Source: an uncultured Kordiimonas sp. (GTDB lineage: Bacteria > Pseudomonadota > Alphaproteobacteria > Sphingomonadales > Kordiimonadaceae). From it: a stretch of 64,000 bases of DNA. A program made the translations under genes and the position numbers. The stretch is from the NCBI GenBank assembly GCA_947503625.1, contig CANNEK010000001.1:186001-250000 (forward strand). Reading direction: 5' to 3'. Shown piece by piece: positions 10,902 to 20,390 of this stretch (position 1 is its first letter; each line of letters opens with the position of its first letter). The notes below the pieces were generated by a model. The model was not told where the DNA came from, did no database searches, and worked only from the letters and a program-made list of their open reading frames with translations.

Positions 10902-11576
10902 CTAAAGCGCGTTGAGACAAGACCGCGCCAGACTTTTCGTGATTTTCCGTCGTTCTGCGAGGGCCGTCTTGTCGATTTCGTCAGCAAGTTGCAATGCAGC
11001 ATCGAATGACCGCGGCATCCTCGCAATTAAGTAATCAATAACTTGAAAATCAATCTGTAACTGCCTGTCAGAAAACATTTTTCCTAACATAAACTTCAAA
11101 AGATGATCATCGGGCTGCTCAATTTGAGCAACGGGCACCGCACCCATGCGCGACGCCAGATCGGGCAAAGTGCGTAACCACTTTGAGGGAACTTGCATAT
11201 CCGATACGAGTATTTTCGCGCCCTTCTCTTTTGTCCAATTATAGACATGAAACAGAAACTCATCCGAATAGGCGAAGCCACCGTCCCGGGTTCTGTGGTT
11301 AACATCATCAATGATGTACAGTCTTCCTTCCTGTATGTTTGCAATGTTGGCAACAGGGGATATCAGCTCCGCTCCGTGTTCCTTTGCCCAGCCAAACAAT
11401 AAGTGAGATTTACCGCTGCCTTTTGGACCAACGATTGCACCAAAATGCGCTTCTGAATTAAGCCATGTATCAACAAAGTGATAGGCATCTGCATTAGAGT
11501 CCGAGACTATATAATCAGTGAGTTCAAAACTCACTGGATAGCTCAAATCCAGAGGAATCTGTCTGGTTTTATTCAT
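10902..11576 (-). CDS. hdaA: DnaA-related regulatory ATPase (HdaA)
   Basis: A 224-residue AAA+ protein that resembles DnaA domain III without the DNA-binding domain, as expected for Hda/HdaA, which promotes hydrolysis of DnaA-bound ATP with the beta clamp and so limits re-initiation. The N-terminal QIPLDLS is the Hda clamp-binding type sequence. The Walker A motif is GPKGSGKSHLLF and the Walker B region reads LYIIDDVN. The start at 11576 is chosen because QIPLDLS must be at the N-terminus; the ATG overlaps the stop of the permease gene by eight bases, indicating coupling. Conserved neighbours (AI-2E permease, DUF2066, purM) support the call. Confidence 0.9.
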   Translation of the reverse strand: MNKTRQIPLDLSYPVSFELTDYIVSDSNADAYHFVDTWLNSEAHFGAIVGPKGSGKSHLLFGWAKEHGAELISPVANIANIQEGRLYIIDDVNHRTRDGGFAYSDEFLFHVYNWTKEKGAKILVSDMQVPSKWLRTLPDLASRMGAVPVAQIEQPDDHLLKFMLGKMFSDRQLQIDFQVIDYLIARMPRSFDAALQLADEIDKTALAERRKITKSLARSCLNAL

Positions 11577-12714
11577 TTGTTCTGTCGTTATTCGTTGAAG
11601 TTTCGGCCTCAGAAGCAGCAATGACTGTATCTGGTGTGTCATTTTCTCCGGATACAGTCAGCCCTTTAGCGGATGCCGGGACTTGGTAATGTTCCAGATA
11701 TTTTTCAATCCAGTAACGCACCAGAACCGCGGCAGCGGCAGCGGCGGGCACAGCAATCAACACACCGACAAAACCCATAATTTCTCCACCAGCAAAAACA
11801 GCAAACAGTACCCAGACGGGATGCAACCCAACTCGCTCCCCAACAAGACGCGGTGTCAGGAAAGCACTCTCTATCGTTTGCACAACAAGGAAGACAGCTG
11901 CAACAAGCGCGATCTGCATTGGGTCGAAACCCCACTGACCGATTGCCATCACAACAGCTATAATCGCAGCAAACAAAGCCCCAACGAAGGGCACGAACGA
12001 CATCACCCCTGCCAAAACGCCAAGTATCACACCGAAATTCAGTCCAGCGAGAGACCAGCCCACACCATAAAGTACACCCATTATAGTGCTAACCAACAAC
12101 TGCCCTCGCACGAAACCAGCAAGAACCTCGTCAATTTTCTGCATTTGTTCGCGAACAACCGGGCCACCATTCGTCGGCAACCAACTATCCACTTTCGCAA
12201 CAAGAAGGTCCCAGTCTCTTAGAAGATAAAAAGCTACAACCGGAGAGATAAGTATAAGTGTGAGAATATTGAAGAAAGCTAAACCGCTTTTTAAAGCACT
12301 TCCAAAGACTTCCTTCGCCTGCGATAGCAAACCATCTGAAAATGTCCCCAGAAGGCTTTCGACGTCGCTACCAATATTTATCCCGTAGTTTTCAGTTAAT
12401 GAAACAATAGCCTCAGTCAACCAAGGCCTTAGGTTCGAAAGAGTTTGAGGCAAGGTTTGCGATACTGCGGCAAGCTGCCCTTGCAAAATTGGCCAAAACG
12501 CGAGGATAACCCCAACGATAACTAGAAAAAACAGAGTAATAACAATGGCGGATGCAATGCCGCGTGGAACTTTCCGGCTTTCCAGCCGATCAGCAACCGG
12601 ATCCAGAAAATAAGCCACCGCCAAACCGGCAAGAAAGGGCAGAAGAACGCCGCGCGTCAAATAAACAAACAAGACAGTTATCGCAACACTGCCAATCCAC
12701 ACCCATCTGTTCAT
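11569..12714 (-). CDS. AI-2E family permease (PerM-like)
   Basis: A 381-residue integral membrane protein with seven to eight hydrophobic segments arranged as in the AI-2E/PerM family: a first pair near residues 5-40, one near 55-80, a long soluble stretch at 80-145, then the conserved block PFVGALFAAIIAVVMA and the final helices. Family members have been linked to autoinducer-2 export, ion transport or stress, so no substrate can be named here. The C-terminal 35 residues are polar and acidic. A perfect TATAAT -10 lies about 25 bases upstream of the start. The gene overlaps hdaA. Confidence 0.88.
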   Translation of the reverse strand: MNRWVWIGSVAITVLFVYLTRGVLLPFLAGLAVAYFLDPVADRLESRKVPRGIASAIVITLFFLVIVGVILAFWPILQGQLAAVSQTLPQTLSNLRPWLTEAIVSLTENYGINIGSDVESLLGTFSDGLLSQAKEVFGSALKSGLAFFNILTLILISPVVAFYLLRDWDLLVAKVDSWLPTNGGPVVREQMQKIDEVLAGFVRGQLLVSTIMGVLYGVGWSLAGLNFGVILGVLAGVMSFVPFVGALFAAIIAVVMAIGQWGFDPMQIALVAAVFLVVQTIESAFLTPRLVGERVGLHPVWVLFAVFAGGEIMGFVGVLIAVPAAAAAAVLVRYWIEKYLEHYQVPASAKGLTVSGENDTPDTVIAASEAETSTNNDRTNE

Positions 12715-12737
12715 ACCGTTCCCCTAGTAAATAATAT

Positions 12738-12743
12738 ATTATA
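12738..12743 (-). promoter_or_regulatory. Consensus -10 element upstream of the permease-hdaA operon
   Basis: The minus strand reads TATAAT at 12743-12738, about 24 bases before the ATG at 12714. It lies within an A/T-rich stretch that also holds the 10-base palindrome TAATATATTA (12732-12741). No good -35 hexamer stands at 17 bases, so the promoter call is tentative. Confidence 0.4.
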
Positions 12744-12787
12744 ACTTACACCACAGGCATGGACCCATTCATGAGTCTCAATCGATT

Positions 12788-13921
12788 CTACTGGCGAAGT
12801 TCCATAATAAATCCCGCGCCGTAAGGCTTCAAATCAAGACCTTCAAAACGCAATGCCAGGCCAAGTTGATCAGCGCGGCCCGTGTAATTCAAACGAATCT
12901 GACTAATGGGCAGGCCTATCATGCCAATTGTATAGGATTGAACAAGCGTCACCTTTGCCAGGCGGCTTTCAACTTCTGCGAAACTCTCCAGGTCTGTGCT
13001 TGGCACAAGAACTTCCAACTCTCCCTGACTACCTGTGTCCACCAAAAGACGCTCGCGCCAGGCACCATCTATCACTTCCAATATCTGATCATACATTGCG
13101 ACCAGTGCAGCGCTTTCCTGGCCCCCGGAAAACAGGACGCTATCTTCACCCGCAACTCCGCTGTCAGTGGCAATATAGCGAAATTCGAGATGCCGCGAAC
13201 CATCGGTTTTATGAGAAACCCGAGAACTGATAAGTACAGCTGATTCCAAACCGTTGGCCGCACCAACAGACAGCGCGGGGTCAGTCTGCAACTCGTTCAC
13301 CTCGGAAGCACTCAGGGCCAGTCTCTCGCTAATTTCACCACGAGCAAACTGGTATCCCCGAATACGATTAACCCAATCGACCTGATTCCGGGCCTGATTG
13401 ATGATCTCATCGTGTTGCCACAGCAAAGTGGTTAGGCCACGCTTGTGAGCATGTAGAACCAATATAGGCCGACCTGTTCCCAAAACATGAGGAACGCTGT
13501 AATTTGCAAGAAAGGCACTTACCCTGCTTGGCTCAAATCTGACATTCATTGTCGCCACATACCGCCTTGATGATGTTTGTTCTTCAACTATTTCGAGTCC
13601 ACTTATCAAGGCTTGCCGCTCCTGAACAGAAAGAGCCGGCAAAAAAGCGCGATCTTCAAGCTGAGTGATCTTCCTGAGGAGTTTACCGTATGCTTCTTCC
13701 TCAGCCTTCAACAATGCGATTTGCCGAGCACGACTTGAACTGCGGGCGGTTTCATCCACCACAATCGCCCGAATTGTGAACAGTTGGTCCAAAGGAGTTT
13801 CGGGTTGGGCACTGGCTGGGTTGATAGAGGAAAAAACACTCAATGCAAAACAACAAAACAGAGCCGCAAAAAACTCTGCGGCATAAACATTTTTTCGACG
13901 GGTGTGCATAAGGACTTTCAT
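12788..13921 (-). CDS. DUF2066 domain exported protein
   Basis: A 377-residue protein with an N-terminal export signal (basic NH2 end, hydrophobic core FFAALFCCFALSVFSS, AxA-like cleavage before QPETP) and the DUF2066 domain. Recognisable family features are RARQIALLKAEEEAYGKLL and VRFEPSRVSAFL followed by RPILVLHAHK. The function of DUF2066 is unknown. Together with the AI-2E permease, Hda and divergent purM it forms a cluster seen in many proteobacteria, which supports the assignment. A second possible start lies four codons downstream. Confidence 0.85.
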   Translation of the reverse strand: MKVLMHTRRKNVYAAEFFAALFCCFALSVFSSINPASAQPETPLDQLFTIRAIVVDETARSSSRARQIALLKAEEEAYGKLLRKITQLEDRAFLPALSVQERQALISGLEIVEEQTSSRRYVATMNVRFEPSRVSAFLANYSVPHVLGTGRPILVLHAHKRGLTTLLWQHDEIINQARNQVDWVNRIRGYQFARGEISERLALSASEVNELQTDPALSVGAANGLESAVLISSRVSHKTDGSRHLEFRYIATDSGVAGEDSVLFSGGQESAALVAMYDQILEVIDGAWRERLLVDTGSQGELEVLVPSTDLESFAEVESRLAKVTLVQSYTIGMIGLPISQIRLNYTGRADQLGLALRFEGLDLKPYGAGFIMELRQ

Positions 13922-14043
13922 AACCTGTTGCGCGCCACTATAACGCCCTTAAAGACAAATGCGAGTTCAAACAGCGCATGCGGATGCAGCAATTAAGGTT
14001 GTCTTTCGATTGCGCCAATATCGTGGCAGAATGGACAAATATT

Positions 14044-15147
14044 GTGAGCAAATCCAACCAGTCTTATACCTATAAACAAGCCGGTGTCGATATCGATGCC
14101 GGGGAAGCCCTGGTGGAAAACATAAAACCACTTGCCGCCAGCACGCGCCGTGCCGGTGCTGACGCTGACCTTGGCGGTTTTGGCGGGCTGTTTGACCTCA
14201 AAGCCGCAGGATACGAAGACCCAATTCTCGTTGCTGCGAACGACGGCGTGGGAACAAAATTAAAAGTTGCCATCGACGCCAACATGCACACCACGGTTGG
14301 TATTGATCTTGTTGCAATGTGTGTAAACGATCTTGTCGTTCAGGGAGCCGAACCCCTTCTCTTTCTGGACTATATGGCCACCGGTAAGCTGAATGTTTCT
14401 CAAATGACAGATGTTGTTGCCGGCATTGCAGAAGGATGCCGACAGGCCGGGTGCGCTTTAATTGGTGGTGAAACCGCGGAAATGCCGGGTATGTACCAGG
14501 GCGCAGACTATGATCTTGCGGGTTTTTCTGTTGGGGCGGCTGAACGCGGCACACTGCTGGATGGATCAAACATTGTTGAGAGCGATGTGCTGCTCGGACT
14601 GGCGTCGACAGGGCCTCATTCAAATGGCTATTCACTAATAAGGCGGCTCGTAAACGATGAAGGCCATAATTACAGCGATAACTGCCCGTTTGATGACGAC
14701 ACCTTGGGAAAAGCCTTGCTTGCGCCCACAAAAATATATGTGCGCAGTACGCTTGCGGCAATCCGTGCCGGTCTTGTTAAAGGCCTGGCGCACATCACTG
14801 GTGGTGGGTTTCTGGAAAACATTCCCCGTATTCTCCCGGAAGGTCTCATCGCGCATGTAGATACAGGCACATGGGAATTACCGCCGGTTTTTAGCTGGCT
14901 GCAACAAGAAGGCAGAATCGCAACCCGCGAGATGGCTCGTACATTCAACTGTGGCATTGGCATGGTTGTTGTCGTCGCGCCGGAACACGTTGAACAGGCC
15001 GCCAGTCTGCTAAACGAAAACGGGGAGACAGTTTTTAAGATTGGCCACATCACAAAGGGGGCTGGTAACTCTGTGTGCCGTGTCACAGGCACAGCGGGCC
15101 CTTGGGGCTCGGACCAGGACTGGGCAGCCGAAACTGGCGTGGAATAG
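14044..15147 (+). CDS. purM: Phosphoribosylformylglycinamidine cyclo-ligase (AIR synthetase)
   Basis: The fifth step of purine synthesis: ATP-dependent closure of FGAM to AIR. The protein is about 367 residues with the family start [18 protein letters not shown], the glycine-rich GGFGGLFDL, the NDGVGTKL block that binds ATP, and [10 protein letters not shown] use the GTG at 14044 because it gives a normal family N-terminus; ATGs at 13978 and 13984 would add about 20 residues unlike any PurM. None of the candidates has a good ribosome site, so the start is uncertain. It is followed after two bases by purN. Confidence 0.96.
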   Translation: MSKSNQSYTYKQAGVDIDAGEALVENIKPLAASTRRAGADADLGGFGGLFDLKAAGYEDPILVAANDGVGTKLKVAIDANMHTTVGIDLVAMCVNDLVVQGAEPLLFLDYMATGKLNVSQMTDVVAGIAEGCRQAGCALIGGETAEMPGMYQGADYDLAGFSVGAAERGTLLDGSNIVESDVLLGLASTGPHSNGYSLIRRLVNDEGHNYSDNCPFDDDTLGKALLAPTKIYVRSTLAAIRAGLVKGLAHITGGGFLENIPRILPEGLIAHVDTGTWELPPVFSWLQQEGRIATREMARTFNCGIGMVVVVAPEHVEQAASLLNENGETVFKIGHITKGAGNSVCRVTGTAGPWGSDQDWAAETGVE

Positions 15148-15149
15148 TC

Positions 15150-15803
15150 ATGAGGAAACTAAAACTAGGCGTAATGATTTCCGGTGGAGGTACCAACCTG
15201 CAGGCACTAATTGATGCCTGTGCCTCTCCAGATTTCCCCGCCGAAATCAACGTTGTCGTTTCCAACCGACCTGGCGCTTTTGGTCTGGAGCGTGCACAAA
15301 AGGCAGGTATCCAGTCGGTTTGCATCGATCATACGGAGTTTCCAGACAGAGAAACATTTGAAGCAAGTATTCATGACTGCCTCAAAAAACACAATGTGGA
15401 GTTGGTTTGTCTGGCAGGCTTCATGCGGATACTGAACGCGTCTTTTGTTGGCCGCTGGAAAGACAGGATGATCAATGTGCATCCTTCTCTTCTTCCCTCC
15501 TACAAAGGGTTACACACGCATGCGCGCGCCATCGAAGACGGAGTACGCTTTGGTGGCTGCACGATTCATTTCGTGCGACCCGAAATGGATGATGGCCCGA
15601 TTATTATGCAGGCTGCTGTTCCGATTGAACCGGATGATACTGAAGATAGTCTGGCGGAAAAAATTCTCGCTTATGAACATGTTATGTATCCCGCTGCGGT
15701 TCGTTTGATCGCCGAAGGAAAAGTTCGGGTGTCAGGCAGAAAATGCGCCTTCAAAGACGTTGTTATAGGGAAAACAGGTTTGATAAGCCCCCCGCAGCCA
15801 TAG
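15150..15803 (+). CDS. purN: Phosphoribosylglycinamide formyltransferase
   Basis: A 217-residue enzyme that transfers a formyl group from 10-formyl-THF to GAR in the third step of purine synthesis. The GAR-binding MISGGGTNLQAL lies at the N-terminus. The catalytic region shows MRILNASFV, then NVHPSLLPSYKG with the catalytic His, and the later HFVRPEMDDGPII. The ATG at 15150 is two bases after the purM stop, giving a tight purMN operon; an upstream in-frame ATG inside purM is ignored because it would precede the conserved LKLGVMISGGG strand by 25 unrelated residues. Confidence 0.96.
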   Translation: MRKLKLGVMISGGGTNLQALIDACASPDFPAEINVVVSNRPGAFGLERAQKAGIQSVCIDHTEFPDRETFEASIHDCLKKHNVELVCLAGFMRILNASFVGRWKDRMINVHPSLLPSYKGLHTHARAIEDGVRFGGCTIHFVRPEMDDGPIIMQAAVPIEPDDTEDSLAEKILAYEHVMYPAAVRLIAEGKVRVSGRKCAFKDVVIGKTGLISPPQP

Positions 15804-15895
15804 TGTTTCTCGAGATTCGTGCCCATACAACTTGCGTTCCACACAGATAACCACATAAGCTGCATATAAATCAGACGTGGAACAGTTTGGGATAA

Positions 15896-16975
15896 ATGGA
15901 TTATTTTCATCCAGATATGGTGCTGTTTCTTGCAGCAATGTTTGTCCTTGGCGTATTTATCCGCCTGTACCGCCAAACAGATGTCAGTGTCCGGGGATTC
16001 GGCTGGATTTTCCTCGGTATTTCAATGTTTTTACTGGCCAGTTTTTTCAACTATCTTGAAGAAACTCCGCTTGGTTACCTGATGCTGTCAGTAACGGATG
16101 AAGAAGGCTGGGACTTCATTGTTCCCGTTTTCGGGTACGCGCCCGGCGGTTTGTTGTTCTGTGTCGGGTTTGCAGAATGGCTCCGGATGGCGTTTGTATT
16201 GCAAAAAGAAGTCGAGCAACGCGAGATAGCAGAGCGCGAGTTGACGCTGGCTTTGGCAGAAGCCAGTCAAGCAAGCAAGGTCAAGGATCAATTCCTGTCC
16301 ATTATGAGCCACGAACTCCGAACTCCTTTAACAGCGATTATCGGCTTTTCCGAGATCATGTCAGACCCCAGACACAGAAACCTGACAATACCCGAATTCA
16401 TTGAATACAGCACAATTGTTCTGCAAAGCGGCAATCATCTGCTCAAGACTGTTGATGATATACTTACGCTCGCACAAACCGAAGCACAGGATTACGAGCT
16501 GGACGAAGAGACATTCAGCCTGGAGGAAATAATAGGCGAATGCCTTTACCTACTCTCTGTCGAGGCTGAAAAAGCGAAAGTAAAACTTACCAAAACAGTG
16601 GCACACGGCAAATCCATGTTTGGTGACAAACGTCTCGTGAAACAGATTGTGCTTAGTCTTTTGTCCAACGGCATCAAGTTCATTAAAGACGGAGGTATCG
16701 TTGACTGCGCGCTGGATGTGGACCCTGCGCGCGGCATTACCTTAACAGTGAGTGACAACGGAATTGGCATGGCCGCAGACGAAGCGCAAAAGGCACTTGA
16801 ACCCTTCACGCAGATATCTGACCCCCAATCACGCCACAGGATGGGCACCGGGATTGGGTTGACACTCGTTAAGAGATTTACGGAGATACACGGAGGAACG
16901 TTGGAGATAACATCCCAGAAAGGGCGCGGCACCGACGTGACGGTTATTTTTCCTCTGGAAAGAATCAGATCATAG
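15896..16975 (+). CDS. Orphan membrane sensor histidine kinase
   Basis: A 359-residue kinase. Three hydrophobic segments (about residues 7-24, 35-52 and 75-93) are followed by a short coiled linker, then the HisKA domain with His139 in SHELRTPLTAIIGFSE and a HATPase domain with N, G1 and G2 boxes (SLLSNGIKF, SDNGIGM, GTGIGLTLVK). The short N-terminal membrane region has no recognised sensor domain. No response regulator gene lies nearby, so the partner is unknown. An inverted pair GTTCCAC/GTGGAAC (15836-15842 and 15877-15883) brackets the upstream region. Confidence 0.9.
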   Translation: MDYFHPDMVLFLAAMFVLGVFIRLYRQTDVSVRGFGWIFLGISMFLLASFFNYLEETPLGYLMLSVTDEEGWDFIVPVFGYAPGGLLFCVGFAEWLRMAFVLQKEVEQREIAERELTLALAEASQASKVKDQFLSIMSHELRTPLTAIIGFSEIMSDPRHRNLTIPEFIEYSTIVLQSGNHLLKTVDDILTLAQTEAQDYELDEETFSLEEIIGECLYLLSVEAEKAKVKLTKTVAHGKSMFGDKRLVKQIVLSLLSNGIKFIKDGGIVDCALDVDPARGITLTVSDNGIGMAADEAQKALEPFTQISDPQSRHRMGTGIGLTLVKRFTEIHGGTLEITSQKGRGTDVTVIFPLERIRS

Positions 16976-17003
16976 AAAAAGGACACACCCTAACAGGTGT
17001 GCC
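16976..17003 (-). terminator. Intrinsic terminator after ndk
   Basis: Read on the minus strand, GGCACACC pairs with GGTGTGTCC across a short loop and is followed by TTTTTC. It begins 30 bases after the ndk stop and abuts the end of the kinase gene on the other strand. Confidence 0.8.
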
Positions 17004-17032
17004 CTACTCAAATACTTTGCAAAGCCTATTGT

Positions 17033-17455
17033 TTAGCCAACAATCTCGTTGCCGGAGAAGAACTGAGCGATTTCGATAGCTGCGTTTTCCAGACTATCTG
17101 ATCCATGCACAGAGTTTTCACCGATTGAAAGAGCAAATTCCTTACGAACAGTGCCATCAGCAGCTTCTGCAGGATTTGTTGCGCCCATAACTTCGCGATG
17201 CGCCAGAACAGCGTTTTCGCCTTCCAGAACCTGAACAACAACTGGTGCAGATGTCATGAATTCAACGAGTTCGCCGAAAAACGGGCGTTCGCTATGCACG
17301 GCGTAAAATGTTTCTGCCTGTGCCTGCGTCATCTGGATGCGTTTTTGCGCAACAATGCGCAAACCTGCTTTTTCGAAAATAGCGTTGATCGCACCAGTCA
17401 GGTTACGGTTTGTTGCATCGGGCTTGATGATTGAAAATGTGCGCTCGAGAGCCAT
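17033..17455 (-). CDS. ndk: Nucleoside diphosphate kinase
   Basis: A 140-residue enzyme that equilibrates NTPs and NDPs through a phosphohistidine. It has the family N-terminus [11 protein letters not shown], the [11 protein letters not shown] helix, the GATNPAEA loop, and the active-site histidine in ENSVHGSDS. The length is exact for bacterial Ndk. It is a single-gene unit with its own terminator downstream, convergent with the histidine kinase gene and divergent from the ABC-F gene. Confidence 0.98.
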   Translation of the reverse strand: MALERTFSIIKPDATNRNLTGAINAIFEKAGLRIVAQKRIQMTQAQAETFYAVHSERPFFGELVEFMTSAPVVVQVLEGENAVLAHREVMGATNPAEAADGTVRKEFALSIGENSVHGSDSLENAAIEIAQFFSGNEIVG

Positions 17456-17582
17456 GTCGGCGATCCCTCTTAATCTGTTGCAAAATTGCGGTTACGAATG
17501 ATTCGCGGGGTTATAACCACTAAGGACCAAGTTGCCAAGCTTTGCTTTGCAGCAACGGCCATCCTGTGTTAGGTGCCAAGCC

Positions 17583-19481
17583 ATGCTGCACATAAATGAC
17601 ATAACTTTCCGCATTGGCGATCGCCTCTTGTTTGAAGACGCAACTGTTGCGATCCCTCCCGGCCATAAAGTGGGGCTGGTGGGGCGCAATGGCGCAGGAA
17701 AATCGACGCTTCTGAAAATGATCCTCAGGGAAATCAGCCCGGAGGCAGGTGAAGTTACAGTCCGGGCAACCGCGCGCGTCGGCCATGTTGGTCAGGAGGC
17801 CCCCGGCGGACCACAAAGCCTTCTGGAAACAGTGCTTGAATCAAATCATGAACTGGCAGCACTTGAAGCAGAAGCCAGAACCGCAACGGACCCGAACCGC
17901 ATAGCGGATGTGCACATCAGGCTGGCAGATATTGGTGCTCATTCCGCAGAGGCGCGTGCTGCAACAATACTCTCAGGCCTTGGCTTCGATGAGGACGCAC
18001 AGGCACGTCCCTGCAGCAGCTACTCCGGCGGATGGCGGATGAGGGTTGCTCTCGCCTGCGTGCTGTTTAATGAACCAGACCTGTTGTTACTTGACGAGCC
18101 CACCAACTATCTTGACCTTGAAGGTGTAATGTGGCTCGAAAACTTCCTGCGGTCTTATCCCTACACAGTCCTGATCGTCAGCCATGATCGCGACCTGCTG
18201 AACAAGGCAGTCACCCACATCGTTCATCTGGAAAATTGCAAGCTCAATAGCTACACGGGCGGTTATGATCGTTTCGAACAGCTGAGACGACAACATATGG
18301 AACATCAGATGGCGCTGAAAAGCCGTCAGGAAACCGAACGCCGTCACATTCAGTCCTTCGTTGACAGATTTCGCTACAAAGCAAGCAAAGCCAAACAGGC
18401 CCAAAGCAGATTAAAAGCACTCGAGCGAATGAAACCAATCGCTGCCATGGTAGAAGCTCACACAGTACCGTTCAATTTTCCAAAACCTGAACCTCTTTCC
18501 TCGCCCTTGATCGCGCTCGAACAAGCGAGTGTTGGCTATGAAGCGGATAAACCGGTTTTGAAAAAACTCGACCTCCGTATCGATATGGATGATCGCATCG
18601 CTCTCCTCGGTGCCAATGGCAACGGCAAATCCACATTTGCAAAGCTTTTGGCCACAAAGTTACTGCCGATGGAAGGCAAAATGAGCAAATCGAGGGCCCT
18701 TGGCATCGGCTATTTCGCCCAGCATCAACTGGATGAATTAATACCAGCGGATACACCACTTAATCATCTGGCCAAACTGATGCCTGATGCTATCGAATCC
18801 AAAGTGCGCGCCCGGCTAGGTAGTTTCGGGTTCGGCGTTGATAAAGCCAACAGACCGGTTGAAAGCTTGTCTGGCGGCGAAAAAGCGCGGCTAATGTTTG
18901 CAATCGCAACTTTTAAGAAGCCTCAACTGCTCATTCTCGATGAGCCAACAAACCATTTGGACGTGGATAGCCGTGAAGCCCTTATCCACGCCATTAACGG
19001 GTATGACGGTGCTGTTCTGTTGATCAGCCATGACAGGCATTTGGTTGATGCCTGTGTAGACCGCCTCTGGTTGGTTGAAGATGGCGATGTGAAAACTTTT
19101 GAGGGTGATCTTGAAGACTATCGCAGGCACTTGCTCGCAGCCCGGGCCGGAGAAAGGGCCGAAAAGCGTGGACCACGCACCGGCGACGCAAAGAAAGCCG
19201 CCAGAAAAGAAGCGGCGGAAAAAAGGCGTGCTTTGGCACCAATGAAACGAGCTGTTGAAAAGGCGGAACAAACGATTGAATCGCTTGAGATTAAAAAAAC
19301 TGCAATTGAAGCAGAACTTGCCAACCCGGAGCTTTACGACAATCAGGATGAGGATGCCGCTAAAGCCGTTACACGATTTCAATTGAAGCTAAGAAGTCTT
19401 CGGGAAGAAATAACAGCGGCGGAAACCACTTGGATCAAAGCAGAAGACGCATACACGCAAGCAAAGAAAGAAACAGCCTAG
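17583..19481 (+). CDS. ABC-F family ATPase (YheS/Uup-like translation factor)
   Basis: A 632-residue soluble protein with two ABC ATPase domains and no membrane part. Walker A motifs are GRNGAGKST (34-42) and GANGNGKST in the second domain. Signatures are SYSGGWRMR and SLSGGEKAR, and both Walker B regions read LLDEPTN / ILDEPTN. The linker between domains contains the basic QSFVDRFRYKASKAKQAQ helix typical of ABC-F. The last ~100 residues are a charged coiled-coil. ABC-F proteins act on the ribosome to relieve stalling or to give antibiotic resistance; sequence alone does not tell which. The start at 17583 gives MLHINDITFR, the usual first strand. Confidence 0.93.
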   Translation: MLHINDITFRIGDRLLFEDATVAIPPGHKVGLVGRNGAGKSTLLKMILREISPEAGEVTVRATARVGHVGQEAPGGPQSLLETVLESNHELAALEAEARTATDPNRIADVHIRLADIGAHSAEARAATILSGLGFDEDAQARPCSSYSGGWRMRVALACVLFNEPDLLLLDEPTNYLDLEGVMWLENFLRSYPYTVLIVSHDRDLLNKAVTHIVHLENCKLNSYTGGYDRFEQLRRQHMEHQMALKSRQETERRHIQSFVDRFRYKASKAKQAQSRLKALERMKPIAAMVEAHTVPFNFPKPEPLSSPLIALEQASVGYEADKPVLKKLDLRIDMDDRIALLGANGNGKSTFAKLLATKLLPMEGKMSKSRALGIGYFAQHQLDELIPADTPLNHLAKLMPDAIESKVRARLGSFGFGVDKANRPVESLSGGEKARLMFAIATFKKPQLLILDEPTNHLDVDSREALIHAINGYDGAVLLISHDRHLVDACVDRLWLVEDGDVKTFEGDLEDYRRHLLAARAGERAEKRGPRTGDAKKAARKEAAEKRRALAPMKRAVEKAEQTIESLEIKKTAIEAELANPELYDNQDEDAAKAVTRFQLKLRSLREEITAAETTWIKAEDAYTQAKKETA

Positions 19482-19550
19482 TTCCGCGAAGCTTGACCCA
19501 CATGTCGTAGCGTCGCAGAGTTGCGTGTCCGTGCATGTCGGGAGGGAAAT

Positions 19551-20384
19551 ATGCAGGCAGTCATCAATCGTATCATGCCGTCAGCATCAGGTACCCACCT
19601 GTTCGCAGTTCTTTCTCTTGCAGGCGTTTTTATCTGGTTCGGCCTGATGAACATTGCCGGATTGACAGATGGAAGCATCAACCGCTGGCTAGACTCACAC
19701 CCTCTGGCTGACACACTAAAGACGCACAAGCAAACGCTTACCGTCGGTCTGGGTATTCTGCAACTCACGACCGGGGCACTGGTTGCCATTTATGCGGTCC
19801 CGCAACGCTTCAAAAGAGCCAGCTACGGTGTTATCGCCCTGCTCTGCCTGGTTTCACTAAGCCTCTTGCTCACCAATCCGGTATGGATGAGTGCACTCGG
19901 CGGGTTCCCGGCCATCGGCACTGGTCAGGGATTGATAAAATACATCACTATTCTGGGAGTGGCTTTGTGGTTTTTGGGCGTAAAAGGCGCTCGCGAAGTG
20001 ATGCTGCTAGGCCTGATTATTGTACTTGGCTGGATAGGAGCAATGAAGTTCACCGCACCAGAGGCGGACGGGGTTTGGCCTCTACTGACATCCAGTCCGC
20101 TTTTCAACTGGTGGATCATTGACCTTGGAAAGCAAACCGCGTCAAACATCATCGGCATAATTGAATTGGTAACCGTCATATTACTTACCGGTGCCTGGTG
20201 GAATCGCAAAGCCTTCAACTTTGGTCTGGTTCTTTCGGCGGCAACGTTCGTTGCAACGCTCAGCTTTCTGGTAACATTCGATGCGAGTTGGCTGGGTGGC
20301 TTTCCAAAACTTTCAAGCACCGGCCACTTTCTGCTGAAAGACGTCATTTTATTGGCTGCAGTTTTCATTTTATATCGGGATTGA
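19551..20384 (+). CDS. DUF417 (YkgB/RclC-like) membrane protein
   Basis: A 277-residue membrane protein with about seven hydrophobic segments. The first reads LAGVFIWFGLMNIAG, and a later one ends in GWIGAMKFTAPEADG; this F-W-x-G / KFT-x-x-E pattern is typical of DUF417 (YkgB/RclC). E. coli RclC belongs to a reactive-chlorine response, but biochemical function is unknown. The start is at the ATG preceded by GGGAGG. It is directly followed, seven bases later, by the Tat-exported PLP enzyme, which suggests a shared role. Confidence 0.75.
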   Translation: MQAVINRIMPSASGTHLFAVLSLAGVFIWFGLMNIAGLTDGSINRWLDSHPLADTLKTHKQTLTVGLGILQLTTGALVAIYAVPQRFKRASYGVIALLCLVSLSLLLTNPVWMSALGGFPAIGTGQGLIKYITILGVALWFLGVKGAREVMLLGLIIVLGWIGAMKFTAPEADGVWPLLTSSPLFNWWIIDLGKQTASNIIGIIELVTVILLTGAWWNRKAFNFGLVLSAATFVATLSFLVTFDASWLGGFPKLSSTGHFLLKDVILLAAVFILYRD

Positions 20385-20390
20385 TTGGCA

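Noticed and set aside
14198-14761. A 187-codon open frame antisense to purM
   Set aside because: purM is certain; the shadow frame has no recognisable feature.
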